This document shows, one piece after another, positions 17,836 to 25,820 of a stretch of DNA of 64,000 bases. Position numbers and translations under genes: made by a program. The notes below the pieces were generated by a model. That model saw nothing but the letters and a program-made list of their open reading frames with translations, did no database searches and was not told the DNA's origin. How positions within the stretch are numbered: the stretch's first letter is position 1; every line of letters begins with the position of its first letter. The DNA is from Streptomyces sp. V3I7 (lineage in GTDB: Bacteria > Actinomycetota > Actinomycetes > Streptomycetales > Streptomycetaceae), in NCBI RefSeq assembly GCF_030817495.1, contig NZ_JAUSZK010000001.1:4691001-4755000 (forward strand), in the 5' to 3' direction.

Positions 17836-18663
17836 ATGGGGGGCGTGACCACGACCAACCGCCGCGAGGTGCTCCGCGCGGGTGCCGCGCTCGTCGCCGG
17901 CGGCACGCTCGCCGCCGGTTGCTCCGCGGCCGACGCCTCCTCGCACGGCGCCACCGCCGCCCCGGCGGACTCCGCGTCCGGCCCCGCCGCCGATCCCGCA
18001 CCGCACCGCGCCTCCGGCCCCCCGCCCCGCCCGGCCGCCCCCGCCCCGCGCGCCTTCCCCGGACAGCCCGGCCAGCTCACCCACGGCCCCCGCGACCGGC
18101 CCCGCCTCGCCCTCACCTTCCACGGCCAGGGCGATCCCGCCCTCGCCCGCGAGCTGCTGACCACCGTCGAGAAGCGCGGCGCCCGGATCACCGTGCTCGC
18201 CGTCGGCACCTGGCTCGACGAGCACCCCGACCTCGCCCACCGCATCCTCGACGGCGGCCACGACCTCGGCAACCACACCCAGCGGCACATCGCCGTCAAC
18301 ACCCTCGCCGAGGCCGACGCCCGCACCGAGATCACCGCCTGCGCGGACCGCCTCAAGCGCCTCACCGGCTCGATCGGCACCTGGTTCCGCCCGTCCCGGG
18401 CCCCCACCGCCTCCCCGCTCGTCGCCCGGCTCGCACACGCCGCGGGCTACCCGCACGTCCTGTCGTACGACGTCGACTCGCTCGACTACACCCGGCCCGG
18501 CGCCCCCGCCGTCACCCGCAAGGTGCTCGCCGAGGCCCGGGGCGGCTCGGTGGTGAGCCTGCACTTCGGTTATCCGGACACCGTCGCAGCCCTCCCCGCC
18601 GTCCTCAACGAACTCGACCGCCGCGGACTGCGCGCGGTCACCACCACGGAGCTGCTGAGCTGA
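17836..18663 (+). CDS. Polysaccharide deacetylase-like (CE4/NodB fold) Tat lipoprotein
   Basis: 275 residues. The N-terminus combines a twin-arginine motif (NRREVLRAG) with a lipobox (LAAGC), so export as a folded lipoprotein is likely. A Pro/Ala linker precedes the NodB domain. Motif 2 is present (GNHTQRH), as are motif 3-like WFRPSRAP and SYDVDSLDY. Motif 1, normally TFDDG, reads TFHGQGD and lacks the first acidic pair, so classic deacetylase activity is doubtful. GTG 17845 is an alternative start. The stop overlaps the next ATG by one base (TGATG), indicating coupling. Confidence 0.82.
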   Translation: MGGVTTTNRREVLRAGAALVAGGTLAAGCSAADASSHGATAAPADSASGPAADPAPHRASGPPPRPAAPAPRAFPGQPGQLTHGPRDRPRLALTFHGQGDPALARELLTTVEKRGARITVLAVGTWLDEHPDLAHRILDGGHDLGNHTQRHIAVNTLAEADARTEITACADRLKRLTGSIGTWFRPSRAPTASPLVARLAHAAGYPHVLSYDVDSLDYTRPGAPAVTRKVLAEARGGSVVSLHFGYPDTVAALPAVLNELDRRGLRAVTTTELLS

Positions 18664-19874
18664 TGCACCCCCACCACGCCGTCCGTGCCCTGGCCTTCGG
18701 CGCCGCCCTGGCGGCCCTGAGCCTGCTCTCCGCCTGCGCCTCGGACGACTCGCAGCGCGCCGACGAGGCGCTGGCCAGCAGGTCGGCGGCCCAGTCCGCG
18801 CAGAGCCCGCGGCCCAAGCCGGAGCCCAGATCCGAGCAGACCGACGGCCTGCCCGGCATGCCGCCCGTGCTCGACCCCAAGGACGTCTACGCCGCCGACC
18901 GCCCGGGCAAGCTCTCCCCGGTCGTCAAGGACTTCCCGTCCCGGGTCTACGTCCCCAACACCAACTCCAACACCGTCACCGTGATCGACCCCAAGACGTA
19001 CAAGGTCATCGAGACGATCCCGGTCGGCGCCCAGCCGCAGCACGTCGTCCCCTCCTGGGACCTGAAGACCCTGTGGGTCAACAACGACCGCGGCCACTCG
19101 CTCACGCCCATCGACCCGCGGACCGGCAAGGCGGGCAAGCCGGTCGCCGTGCACGACCCGTACAACCTCTACTTCACCCCCGACGGCAAGTACGCGGTCG
19201 TCATGGCCTCGCTCGACCGCGAACTCGTCTTCCGCGACGCGCACACCATGAAGCGCGTGAAGACCGTCCCGGTCAGCTGCTACGGCGTCAACCACGCCGA
19301 CTTCTCCCTGGACGGGCGGTACTTCATCGTCTCCTGCGAGTTCAGCGGCGAACTGCTCAAGGTCGACACCGCGAAGATGAAGGTCGTCGGACAGGAGCGG
19401 CTCCCGCGCTCGGGCGCGATGCCGCAGGACGTCAAGGTCTCGCCGGACGGCAAGCGGTTCTACGTCGCCGACATGCAGGCGAGCGGGATGTGGATCCTCG
19501 ACGGCGACAAGTTCTCCAAGCCGTCGTTCCTGCCCACCGGCGCCGGCGCTCACGGCCTGTACGTCAGCCGCGACTCCCGCGAGATGTACGTCTCCAACCG
19601 CGGCGAAGGCACCATCTCCGTCTTCGACTTCACCAAGAACCGGCTCACCAAGAAGTGGCGGCTGCCGGACGGCGGCAGCCCCGACATGGGCGGCGTCTCC
19701 TCGGACGGCAAGGTCCTGTGGCTGTCCGGCCGTTACAACTCCGAGGTGTACGCCATCGACACCCGCAGCGGCCGCCAGCTCGCCCGCATCAAGGTCGGCA
19801 GCGGCCCGCACGGCCTCGCCGTCTACCCCCAGCCCGGCCGCTACTCGCTCGGCCACACCGGCATCTTCCGCTGA
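18663..19874 (+). CDS. YncE-like beta-propeller lipoprotein
   Basis: About 403 residues. The lipoprotein signal ends LLSAC, and a Ser/Pro/Lys-rich linker follows. The rest is a series of ~40-residue beta-propeller blades with repeats such as VYVPNTNSNTVTVIDP, VSPDGKRFYVADM and MYVSNRGEGTISVFD. It is a scaffold or binding protein at the outer face of the membrane. It is translationally coupled to the deacetylase-like lipoprotein, so the two probably act together on a cell-surface polymer; that role is inferred. No catalytic residues are recognised. Confidence 0.85.
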   Translation: MHPHHAVRALAFGAALAALSLLSACASDDSQRADEALASRSAAQSAQSPRPKPEPRSEQTDGLPGMPPVLDPKDVYAADRPGKLSPVVKDFPSRVYVPNTNSNTVTVIDPKTYKVIETIPVGAQPQHVVPSWDLKTLWVNNDRGHSLTPIDPRTGKAGKPVAVHDPYNLYFTPDGKYAVVMASLDRELVFRDAHTMKRVKTVPVSCYGVNHADFSLDGRYFIVSCEFSGELLKVDTAKMKVVGQERLPRSGAMPQDVKVSPDGKRFYVADMQASGMWILDGDKFSKPSFLPTGAGAHGLYVSRDSREMYVSNRGEGTISVFDFTKNRLTKKWRLPDGGSPDMGGVSSDGKVLWLSGRYNSEVYAIDTRSGRQLARIKVGSGPHGLAVYPQPGRYSLGHTGIFR

Positions 19875-19951
19875 CGGGACGGAAGTTGGACACGCCGTCG
19901 GCCGGGTGACGATCCCCCACACCGCGCAGCCGAGACGCCATCGTGCTGCCC

Positions 19952-20557
19952 ATGATCACCACTCGCGTTCGGCGGCGGGTCGCCGCCGCCGTCCTGTCCC
20001 TCGGTGCCGTCCTCTCGACCACGGCCGCCCTGCCCTCCGCCGCGCCGGCCCACGCCTCCGCCCAGGTGGCCCCCGCCTGCCCGCAGTTCGACGACCCGGT
20101 CAAGGCCGCAGCCGACCACCGCGTCGAGGTCGCCCGGATCACGCCGGCCCCGGTGTGGCGCAAGTCCTGCGGCACGCTGTACCGCAGCGACAGCCGCGGT
20201 CCGGCGGTCGTCTTCGAGCAGGGATTCCACCCGAGGGACGTTATCGACGGCCAGTACGACGTCGAGCAGTACGTCCTGGTCAACCAGCCCTCGCCGTACG
20301 TCTCGACGTCGTACGACCATGACCTGTACAAGACCTGGTACAAGTCCGGCTACAACTACTACGTCGACGCCCCCGGCGGCATCGACGTCAACAAGACCAT
20401 CGGCGACACCCACAAGTGGGCCGACCAGGTCGAGGTCGCCTTCCCCGGCGGCATCGCGCGTCAGTACATCATCGGCGTCTGTCCGGTCGACAAGGCCACC
20501 AAGACCGAGGTCATGAACGACTGCGTCAGCAACCCGTACTACCACCCCTGGCACTGA
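19952..20557 (+). CDS. Secreted pierisin-family DNA/guanosine ADP-ribosyltransferase (ScARP/Scabin-like)
   Basis: About 201 residues. A signal peptide (RRRVAAAVLSLGAVL...AAPAHA) precedes a single ART domain. Hallmarks in order are GTLYRSDSRG (NAD-binding Arg), YVSTSYD (the STS motif), KTWYKSGYN (ARTT-loop Trp) and WADQVEVAFPGG (the Q-x-E catalytic motif). ScARP of S. coelicolor and Scabin of S. scabies modify guanine bases and nucleosides on the exocyclic amine. Four to five Cys residues suggest disulfides. No immunity gene is recognised next to it. GTG 19943 is an alternative start. The 3' end overlaps the opposing GNAT gene by 32 bp. Confidence 0.92.
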   Translation: MITTRVRRRVAAAVLSLGAVLSTTAALPSAAPAHASAQVAPACPQFDDPVKAAADHRVEVARITPAPVWRKSCGTLYRSDSRGPAVVFEQGFHPRDVIDGQYDVEQYVLVNQPSPYVSTSYDHDLYKTWYKSGYNYYVDAPGGIDVNKTIGDTHKWADQVEVAFPGGIARQYIIGVCPVDKATKTEVMNDCVSNPYYHPWH

Positions 20558-21182
20558 CCAGCAGCGCCTCGGAGCCCACGGGCCGGTAGCCGGCCGCCTG
20601 GAACGCCCGCAGACTGCGGGCGTTCCCCGCCGACACCTGGGCCCACACCGGCTCCCGCGCGAGCTGTCGCGCCGCCGTCACCAGGGCCCGGCCCAGCCCC
20701 CGGTGCCGTACCCCCTCGTCCACCTCGACGGCGACCTCCAGCCGACCCGCGACGCCGCAGCCCAGCACGAGCACGCCGCCGTCCGCCGTCCACACCCGGA
20801 CCTCGTCGCGCCGCCGGTGCGCGCTGACCACGCGGGGATGAGCCGGATCGCCGATCTCCTTCAGGACCAACTCCGTCTCGCCCGGCAGCGGCGAGCCCAC
20901 CAGGAGCACGTCGATCGTGTCGCACGGGCGGCCCGTGCGGTCCATCAGCGCGGCGAGGAACCGCGCGTTCATCGTCGCGGCCAGCGCGTCGCACTCGGTC
21001 GCCCGCAGCGTCTCGTGCACCCAGCGCGGGTCCTCGTCCGTGAAGACCACCGAGTGGGCGGTGAGCGCGAGCACGCCCGCGTCCCGCGGCGAGGGCTGCG
21101 CCAGCACGGTCGTACGTCCGTCCGCCGGAGGGAAGACGCCGCGCGCCGCCGCGTCGAGAATGTCCCGCAAGGTCTCCGCCAC
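20526..21182 (-). CDS. GNAT-family N-acetyltransferase
   Basis: About 218 residues from GTG 21182. A non-GNAT N-terminal half (DILDAAARGVFPPADG...) precedes a C-terminal acetyl-CoA fold with VRHRGLGRALVTAA (the R/Q-x-x-G-x-G/A motif A) and ARSLRAFQAAGYRPVG (motif B). Substrate unknown. The reading frame remains open upstream to 21710, but that region is non-coding in appearance and overlaps the EF-hand gene. It converges on the ScARP-like gene with a 32-bp overlap (20526-20557). Confidence 0.82.
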   Translation of the reverse strand: MAETLRDILDAAARGVFPPADGRTTVLAQPSPRDAGVLALTAHSVVFTDEDPRWVHETLRATECDALAATMNARFLAALMDRTGRPCDTIDVLLVGSPLPGETELVLKEIGDPAHPRVVSAHRRRDEVRVWTADGGVLVLGCGVAGRLEVAVEVDEGVRHRGLGRALVTAARQLAREPVWAQVSAGNARSLRAFQAAGYRPVGSEALLVSARGGSTGC

Positions 21183-21368
21183 AACCCCGCCCCTTGAGTC
21201 CGCGCTTGAGTCTCCACCCACTGGAAGGCCCAGACTCCCAGACCCGGCATCGCCCCGAGGAGGAGTTCGGCTGGGTGGCCGCTGCACTCCAGGCGCACGC
21301 GGGCCGTTAATCTGACCAGCGAAAGAACGCCAACACGGCAGCGAAACACGAACAAAAGGGGCGGATCG

Positions 21369-21581
21369 GTGGCGGACATCGACGAGGCACGCAAGCAGTT
21401 CCAGCGGATCGATGCGGACGGCGACGGGTTCATCACCGCCGCCGAGTTCAAGACCGCCCTGGCGCAGGCGGGTGACTGGAACGTCACCGAGTCGGTCGCG
21501 GAGGCCCTCATCAAGGCCCGTGACATCAACAGCGACAAGGTTCTGTCGTTCGACGAGTTCTGGGCCTACCTGAGCAAGTGA
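21369..21581 (+). CDS. Two-EF-hand calcium-binding protein
   Basis: 70 residues containing two canonical 12-residue loops, DADGDGFITAAE and DINSDKVLSFDE, with the expected Asp/Asn ligands and terminal Glu. It is a minimal calmodulin-like cytosolic calcium sensor or buffer of the CabB/CabD type known in Streptomyces. The GTG start has AAAGGGGCGG upstream. It is a monocistronic unit closed by an intrinsic terminator. Confidence 0.92.
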   Translation: MADIDEARKQFQRIDADGDGFITAAEFKTALAQAGDWNVTESVAEALIKARDINSDKVLSFDEFWAYLSK

Positions 21582-21593
21582 CCTCAGAGGAGA

Positions 21594-21623
21594 GGGGGCG
21601 TCCGCGCGGGCGCCCCCTTTTTT
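21594..21623 (+). terminator. Intrinsic terminator of the EF-hand gene
   Basis: GGGGGCG at 21594-21600 pairs with CGCCCCC at 21611-21617, extended by three inner pairs to a ~10-bp stem, then six T residues. Two further T-runs follow within 35 nt. This is a classical rho-independent terminator, which is unusual in this GC range. Confidence 0.93.
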
Positions 21624-21745
21624 CCTGCCCTCTTTTTCCTGCCTTTTTTTCCCCTCACCCGTTCGGCCCGGAACAGCTCGCCCCGGTGCGGCGTTGATGG
21701 TGATCTGCACGAAGGGACACCGACCCGGGAGGCGTGAGGCGAGTC

Positions 21746-22408
21746 ATGAAGATCGGCATCATCGGCGCGGGCAACATCGGCGGCAACCTCACCCGGCGGC
21801 TCAGCGCCCTCGGCCATGACGTGTCCGTGGCCAACTCCCGCGGCCCGCACACCCTCACCGCCCTGGGCGCGGAGACCGGCGCGACGCCCGTGCCCGTCGA
21901 GCAGGCCGCGCGCAACGCCGAGGTCGTCGTCGTCACGGTCCCCATGAAGGCGCTCCCCGACCTGCCGCAGGGCGTGCTGGACGAGGCGGCGGACGGTGTC
22001 GCGGTGATCGACACCTGCAACTACTACCCCAAGGAACGCGACGGCCGTATCCCGGGGATCGAGGACGAGGGCATCACCGAGAGCCGCTGGACCGAGCGGC
22101 AGATCGGCCACCCCGTGATCAAGGCCTTCAACGGCACCTTCGCCCAGGACATCGTGGACCGCCCCCGCCCGGCCGACGCCCCCGACCGCATGGCCCTGCC
22201 GGTCGCCGGGGACGACGAGGACGCCAAGCGCGTCGTCATGGAACTGATCGACGAACTCGGCTTTGACCCGGTCGACGCGGGCGGCATCGACGACTCCTGG
22301 CGTCAGCAGCCGGGCACCCCGGTGTACGGCCTGCGCGAGGGGCTCGAGCAGGTGAAGCAGGCCCTGACGGAGGCGACACCGGAGCGGCCGGCGGAGTTCC
22401 GCGGCTGA
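21746..22408 (+). CDS. NADPH-dependent F420 reductase family protein (F420H2:NADP oxidoreductase-like)
   Basis: 220 residues from ATG 21746. The dinucleotide motif is MKIGIIGAGNIGGNLTRRL. The family block VKAFNGTFAQDI and a C-terminal helix region (GTPVYGLREGLEQVKQALTEA) match F420-dependent NADP reductase/NAD-binding oxidoreductases. Streptomyces makes F420, so hydride transfer between F420H2 and NADP+ is plausible, though many members only share the Rossmann fold. The 3' end carries a 32-bp imperfect tandem duplication that crosses the stop codon. Confidence 0.8.
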   Translation: MKIGIIGAGNIGGNLTRRLSALGHDVSVANSRGPHTLTALGAETGATPVPVEQAARNAEVVVVTVPMKALPDLPQGVLDEAADGVAVIDTCNYYPKERDGRIPGIEDEGITESRWTERQIGHPVIKAFNGTFAQDIVDRPRPADAPDRMALPVAGDDEDAKRVVMELIDELGFDPVDAGGIDDSWRQQPGTPVYGLREGLEQVKQALTEATPERPAEFRG

Positions 22409-22447
22409 CGCCCGGGCGGCCGGTGGAGTTCCGGCGCTGACGCCGGG
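22384..22447. repeat. 32-bp tandem duplication at the gene end
   Basis: Two adjacent 32-bp units (22384-22415, 22416-22447) differ at only a few positions. Each contains its own copy of the terminal codons and TGA (RPAEFRG and RPVEFRR), but the second is shifted out of frame with the first. Confidence 0.75.
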
Positions 22448-22463
22448 GCCGGCCCGGCTCGCC

Positions 22464-23021
22464 TCACGCGTCCGTGGCCCACTTCCGCAGGGCGGCCTTG
22501 CTCTCGAAGGCGGCCACGTTCTTGTCGTGCGGCTCGCTGGTGTACTGGTGGAAGCGCCACTTGGCCTTGATGCGCGGGTGGCCGGCGCTGACGTAGTCGG
22601 CGATCCAGAGGCCGTCGCCGGCGTAGGACGTCGTGTCGACGTTCAGCCAGTAGTTCCGGTTGGTGTAGAGGACGACCTGGTGGTTCGGCCGCAGCTCCTT
22701 GACCTTGCGGATGAACAGGTCCTTCTCCGCGTTGCTGGCGTGCGTGCCGTCGCCGGTCGTCTCCCAGTCGACGGCGAGGATGTCGCCCGCCTTCTCCGGG
22801 GCGTGCTTGAGGAAGTACTCGGCCTGCGCGCCGATGTGGCCCGGCCACAGGAAGTGGTAGAAGCCGACGACCAGTTCGGCGTCACGGCCGGTCTTGGTCT
22901 GCGAGCTGAGCTTGGGGTTGACGTACGAACGTCCCTCCGTCGCCTTGATGAAGACGAAGGAGCTGCCGTCGGTGTCGTAGTTCGAGGACTGGAACGCGCT
23001 CACGTCGATGCCGTGCAGCAT
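22464..23021 (-). CDS. Glycoside hydrolase family 25 muramidase (lysozyme-like)
   Basis: 185 residues from ATG 23021, with GGGAG 8 nt upstream. GH25 features in order: HGIDVSAFQ at the N-terminus, FIKATEG, VGFYHFLWPG, and the catalytic acidic pair in ILAVDWETTGDG. Expected reaction: hydrolysis of the beta-1,4 bond between MurNAc and GlcNAc. No signal peptide or cell-wall-binding repeat is visible, so export must be non-classical or the enzyme acts on lysis. No holin or phage genes are nearby. Confidence 0.9.
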   Translation of the reverse strand: MLHGIDVSAFQSSNYDTDGSSFVFIKATEGRSYVNPKLSSQTKTGRDAELVVGFYHFLWPGHIGAQAEYFLKHAPEKAGDILAVDWETTGDGTHASNAEKDLFIRKVKELRPNHQVVLYTNRNYWLNVDTTSYAGDGLWIADYVSAGHPRIKAKWRFHQYTSEPHDKNVAAFESKAALRKWATDA

Positions 23022-23262
23022 GCGGGGACTCCCTGAAGCGTCCGTGGGGTGACAGGAGTTGCGTGGCCGAGGGGTTGACTGTTGTATGCCCCACCTTGGC
23101 ACGGGTGATCCCCCGACGTCCTTGAATCGTCCGGGTCGGCAGGGGCGTGCGGGGAGCACGCGCGGCGGCCGGGCCGTCCGCCGGACCCCGGCTGACCATG
23201 AGCTTCGCAAGCCGGGGTAGGCGGGGCGGGAACGCGCATCGCCCTCGGACATTGGAGCTCTC

Positions 23263-24261
23263 GTGCCGACAACGCACCTGCCCGTCCAGCCCGGTTCGGC
23301 CGCGCCCGTCACCCTGACCGCGTCCTGGCCGAGCTGGGTGGAGGACCACACCGCCGCGCTGGTGGAGACACCCCTGCGCATCGCCCTCATCGTCGTCGTG
23401 CTCGCGCTGGTCCGCTGGATCGCGAAGCGGGCCATCACCCGGGTCGTGCAGCACATCCTGGAACCCCCGCGGGGCGAGCGCGCGCAGCGGCGCTCCCACC
23501 AGGGCGCGCCCGTGCTGCACCGTGATCCGTCCAGCGCCCCGCGGCGCCGCGAGCAGCGGGCGCGCACCATCGGCTCGGTCCTCAGCAGCGCGGTGACGAT
23601 CGTGCTGTTCCTGCTCGGTACCGCGATGATCCTCGACCAGGTCGGCATCGCGCTGGGGCCGCTGCTGGCCAGCGCCGGCGTGGTCGGCCTGGCGATCGGC
23701 TTCGGCGCCCAGAGCCTGGTCGCCGACTACCTCTCCGGGCTCCTCATCATGCTGGAGGACCAGTACGGCGTCGGTGACACCGTCGACCTCGGCGAGGCCG
23801 TGGGCGAGGTCGAGCACATCGGCCTGCGCCTGACCCACGTCCGCGACCTTAACGGCGGCCTGTGGCACATCCGCAACGGTGAGATCCTGCGCGTCCGCAA
23901 CGACAGCCAGGACTGGGCGCGCGCCGTCCTGGACGTCGCCGTCGCCTACGACGCCGACCTGGACGCCGTCTACGACGTGCTGGAGTCCACCGGCCACGCC
24001 CTGCGTGAGGCCCCCGCCTTCGCCGGCCTGCTGCTCGAGGACCCGAGCGTGTGGGGCGTGCAGTCCCTGGACACCGACCGCGTGGTCGTCCGCATGGCCG
24101 TGCGCACCGCGCCCCTGCAGCAGTGGGCCGTGACCCGCGAGCTGCGCCGCCGGGTCAAGGAGGCCCTCGACGCCGCCGGCATCGACATCCCCTTCCCGCA
24201 GCGCACCGTCTGGCTCCGCGCGGAGGACGAGGCGGCGGTACCGGCCGCACGCCGGCGGTGA
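23263..24261 (+). CDS. MscS-family small mechanosensitive channel
   Basis: 332 residues. A first transmembrane helix (LRIALIVVVLALVRWIA) is followed by a basic loop, a second helix (VTIVLFLLGTAMILDQVGI) and the pore-lining TM3 (LLASAGVVGLAIGFGAQSLVADYLSG). The MscS beta domain (VGDTVDLGEAVGEVEHIGLR) and a cytoplasmic C-terminal domain complete it. Role: release of solutes under hypo-osmotic stress. The GTG start has GGAG 5 nt upstream. It is divergent from the GH25 gene. Confidence 0.92.
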   Translation: MPTTHLPVQPGSAAPVTLTASWPSWVEDHTAALVETPLRIALIVVVLALVRWIAKRAITRVVQHILEPPRGERAQRRSHQGAPVLHRDPSSAPRRREQRARTIGSVLSSAVTIVLFLLGTAMILDQVGIALGPLLASAGVVGLAIGFGAQSLVADYLSGLLIMLEDQYGVGDTVDLGEAVGEVEHIGLRLTHVRDLNGGLWHIRNGEILRVRNDSQDWARAVLDVAVAYDADLDAVYDVLESTGHALREAPAFAGLLLEDPSVWGVQSLDTDRVVVRMAVRTAPLQQWAVTRELRRRVKEALDAAGIDIPFPQRTVWLRAEDEAAVPAARRR

Positions 24262-24340
24262 CGTCCGCCCGCGTCGCACGGACCGGCCGTCAGCTGGTGG
24301 CGGACGGTTCCGTGGTGGCGGCTTCTTGGGTGGCGGCCCA

Positions 24341-24372
24341 GGAGGCGAGGAGGCGAGGAGGCGAGGAGGCGC
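24341..24372. repeat. 8-bp tandem repeat
   Basis: Four units of GGAGGCGA (the last ends in C) lie in the 218-bp gap after the channel gene. Purine-rich slippage repeat; nothing else seen in the gap. Confidence 0.8.
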
Positions 24373-24479
24373 AGGCCCTCTTCGGAGGGTGAGCCGGGTT
24401 CGGCGGGTGAGGATCGCCGACGAGCACGACGCCTGACACGGGCGTAGCCTCTCCCGACACTGCCGAGAAGGAAACTGCC

Positions 24480-24882
24480 ATGGAACACATCACCGAGACG
24501 TCCACGATCAAGGCCCCGGCCGAACGCTTCACCGGCGACGTCTACCTCAACATGATCGAGACGCCCCGCCCGCCTCGCCTCCGCCCTGGTCCGCTTCACC
24601 CCCGGCGCCCGCACCAACTGGCACTCCCACGCCAACGGCCAGACCCTCTACGTCACCGACGGCGTGGGCCTGGTCGGCACCCGCGACGGCAACGTCGTAC
24701 GTGTCAGCGCCGGCCAGACCGTCAAGTGCCCGGCCGGTGAGGAGCACTGGCACGGAGCCACCGACACCACCCTCATGGCCCACATCGCCATGGTCGTCGG
24801 CGACGGCGTCGGCGACGGCACCACCTGGCTCGAACCCGTCACCGCCGAGCAGTACGCCGACGCCCTGAACAGCACCAACTGA
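24480..24882 (+). pseudogene. Cupin-domain protein gene, frameshifted
   Basis: The first 28 codons (MEHITETSTIKAPAERFTGD...NMIETP) and the part after about 24568 lie in different frames. Dropping one C from the CCCC run at 24564-24567 restores a continuous cupin. The join reads MIETPARLASALVRFTPG and then WHSHANGQTLYVTDG, with later AGEEHWHGA and the normal end ALNSTN. The restored product is ~133 residues with the metal-binding HxH and late His. As sequenced, the first frame ends at 24740. This is either a true inactivation or a homopolymer sequencing error. Family function: small quercetinase/mandelonitrile-lyase-like cupin. Confidence 0.82.
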
Positions 24883-24910
24883 TGTACAGCACCTGTCCTT
24901 CGATGGTGAT

Positions 24911-25762
24911 TCAGGCGTCCAGGCGGCGCTTGGCGAGCCAGGTGACGATCTCCGGGTCGTGGTGGTCGAAGAACAGCGAGCTGCCGGTGTCGAGGGCGGC
25001 GATCCGGGCCATCTGCTCGTCGGTGAGCTGGAAGTCGAAGACGTCGAAGTTCTCCGCCATCCGCTCCGTGCGCACCGACTTCGGGATGGCGATGACGCCG
25101 CGCTGGGTCAGCCAGCGCAGCACGACCTGCGCCACCGACTTGCCGTACTCCTTGCCGATCTCAGCCAGCAGCGGGTTGCTGAACAGGTCGTTCTTGCCCT
25201 CGGCGAATCCGCCCCAGGACTGGATCTGTACGCCGTGCTCGCGCATGAGGTCCTGGTAGTCGGCGCGCTGGAAGAACGGGTGGGTCTCGATCTGGTTGAC
25301 CGCGGGCACGATCTCGTTGTTGACGATCAGGTCGATCAGCCGGTCGGGGTAGAAGTTGGCGACACCGATCGCCCTGGCGCGGTCCTCGCGGTTGAGGGCT
25401 TCCATGGCGCGCCACTGGCCGTAGACGTCGCCGAAGGGCTGGTGCATCAGGTACAGGTCGAGGTGGTCCAGGCCCAGCTTGTTCAGGGACGTCTCGAAAG
25501 CGCGGCGCGTGTTCTCCTCGGCGGGGGCGTCCTGCACCCACAGCTTGGTGGTGACGAACAGATCCTCGCGGGCGATGCCGCTGGACTTGATCGCCCGGCC
25601 GACGGCCTCCTCGTTGCCGTAGGCGGCGGCGGTGTCCAGCAGGCGGTAGCCGACGGCAAGCGCCTCGGAGACGGCGCGCTCGGTGTCCTCGGCGGGGATC
25701 TGGTAGACGCCGAAGCCGAGCAGTGGCATCTCGACGCCGTTGTTCAGGGTGACGAACTGCAT
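24911..25762 (-). CDS. Aldo/keto reductase (AKR5-like)
   Basis: 283 residues. The AKR tetrad is visible: [11 protein letters not shown] (Asp, Tyr), FVTTKLW (Lys) and LYLMHQPFG (His). The cofactor signature [14 protein letters not shown] is near the C-terminus. It is an NADPH-dependent reductase of aldehydes or ketones, similar to 2,5-diketo-gluconate reductases. It is the last gene of a three-oxidoreductase operon (27896 to 24911), 58 bp after the dehydrogenase. AAGGA lies upstream of the ATG. Confidence 0.9.
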   Translation of the reverse strand: MQFVTLNNGVEMPLLGFGVYQIPAEDTERAVSEALAVGYRLLDTAAAYGNEEAVGRAIKSSGIAREDLFVTTKLWVQDAPAEENTRRAFETSLNKLGLDHLDLYLMHQPFGDVYGQWRAMEALNREDRARAIGVANFYPDRLIDLIVNNEIVPAVNQIETHPFFQRADYQDLMREHGVQIQSWGGFAEGKNDLFSNPLLAEIGKEYGKSVAQVVLRWLTQRGVIAIPKSVRTERMAENFDVFDFQLTDEQMARIAALDTGSSLFFDHHDPEIVTWLAKRRLDA

Positions 25763-25820
25763 GGGTGGAAGTCCTTCGCGGCGGGTGGATGAGGGCAGGG
25801 GGAGGCGCAGGGCGTGGGGT

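Noticed and set aside
17805..18662. Upstream extension fusing the beta-propeller lipoprotein to a 280-residue Arg/Pro-rich part
   Set aside because: That frame overlaps the deacetylase-like gene in a different frame, and the lipoprotein signal starts at 18663.
22464..23021. Prophage remnant suggested by the GH25 lysozyme
   Set aside because: No holin, tail, integrase or att-like sequence nearby; neighbours are ordinary chromosomal genes.
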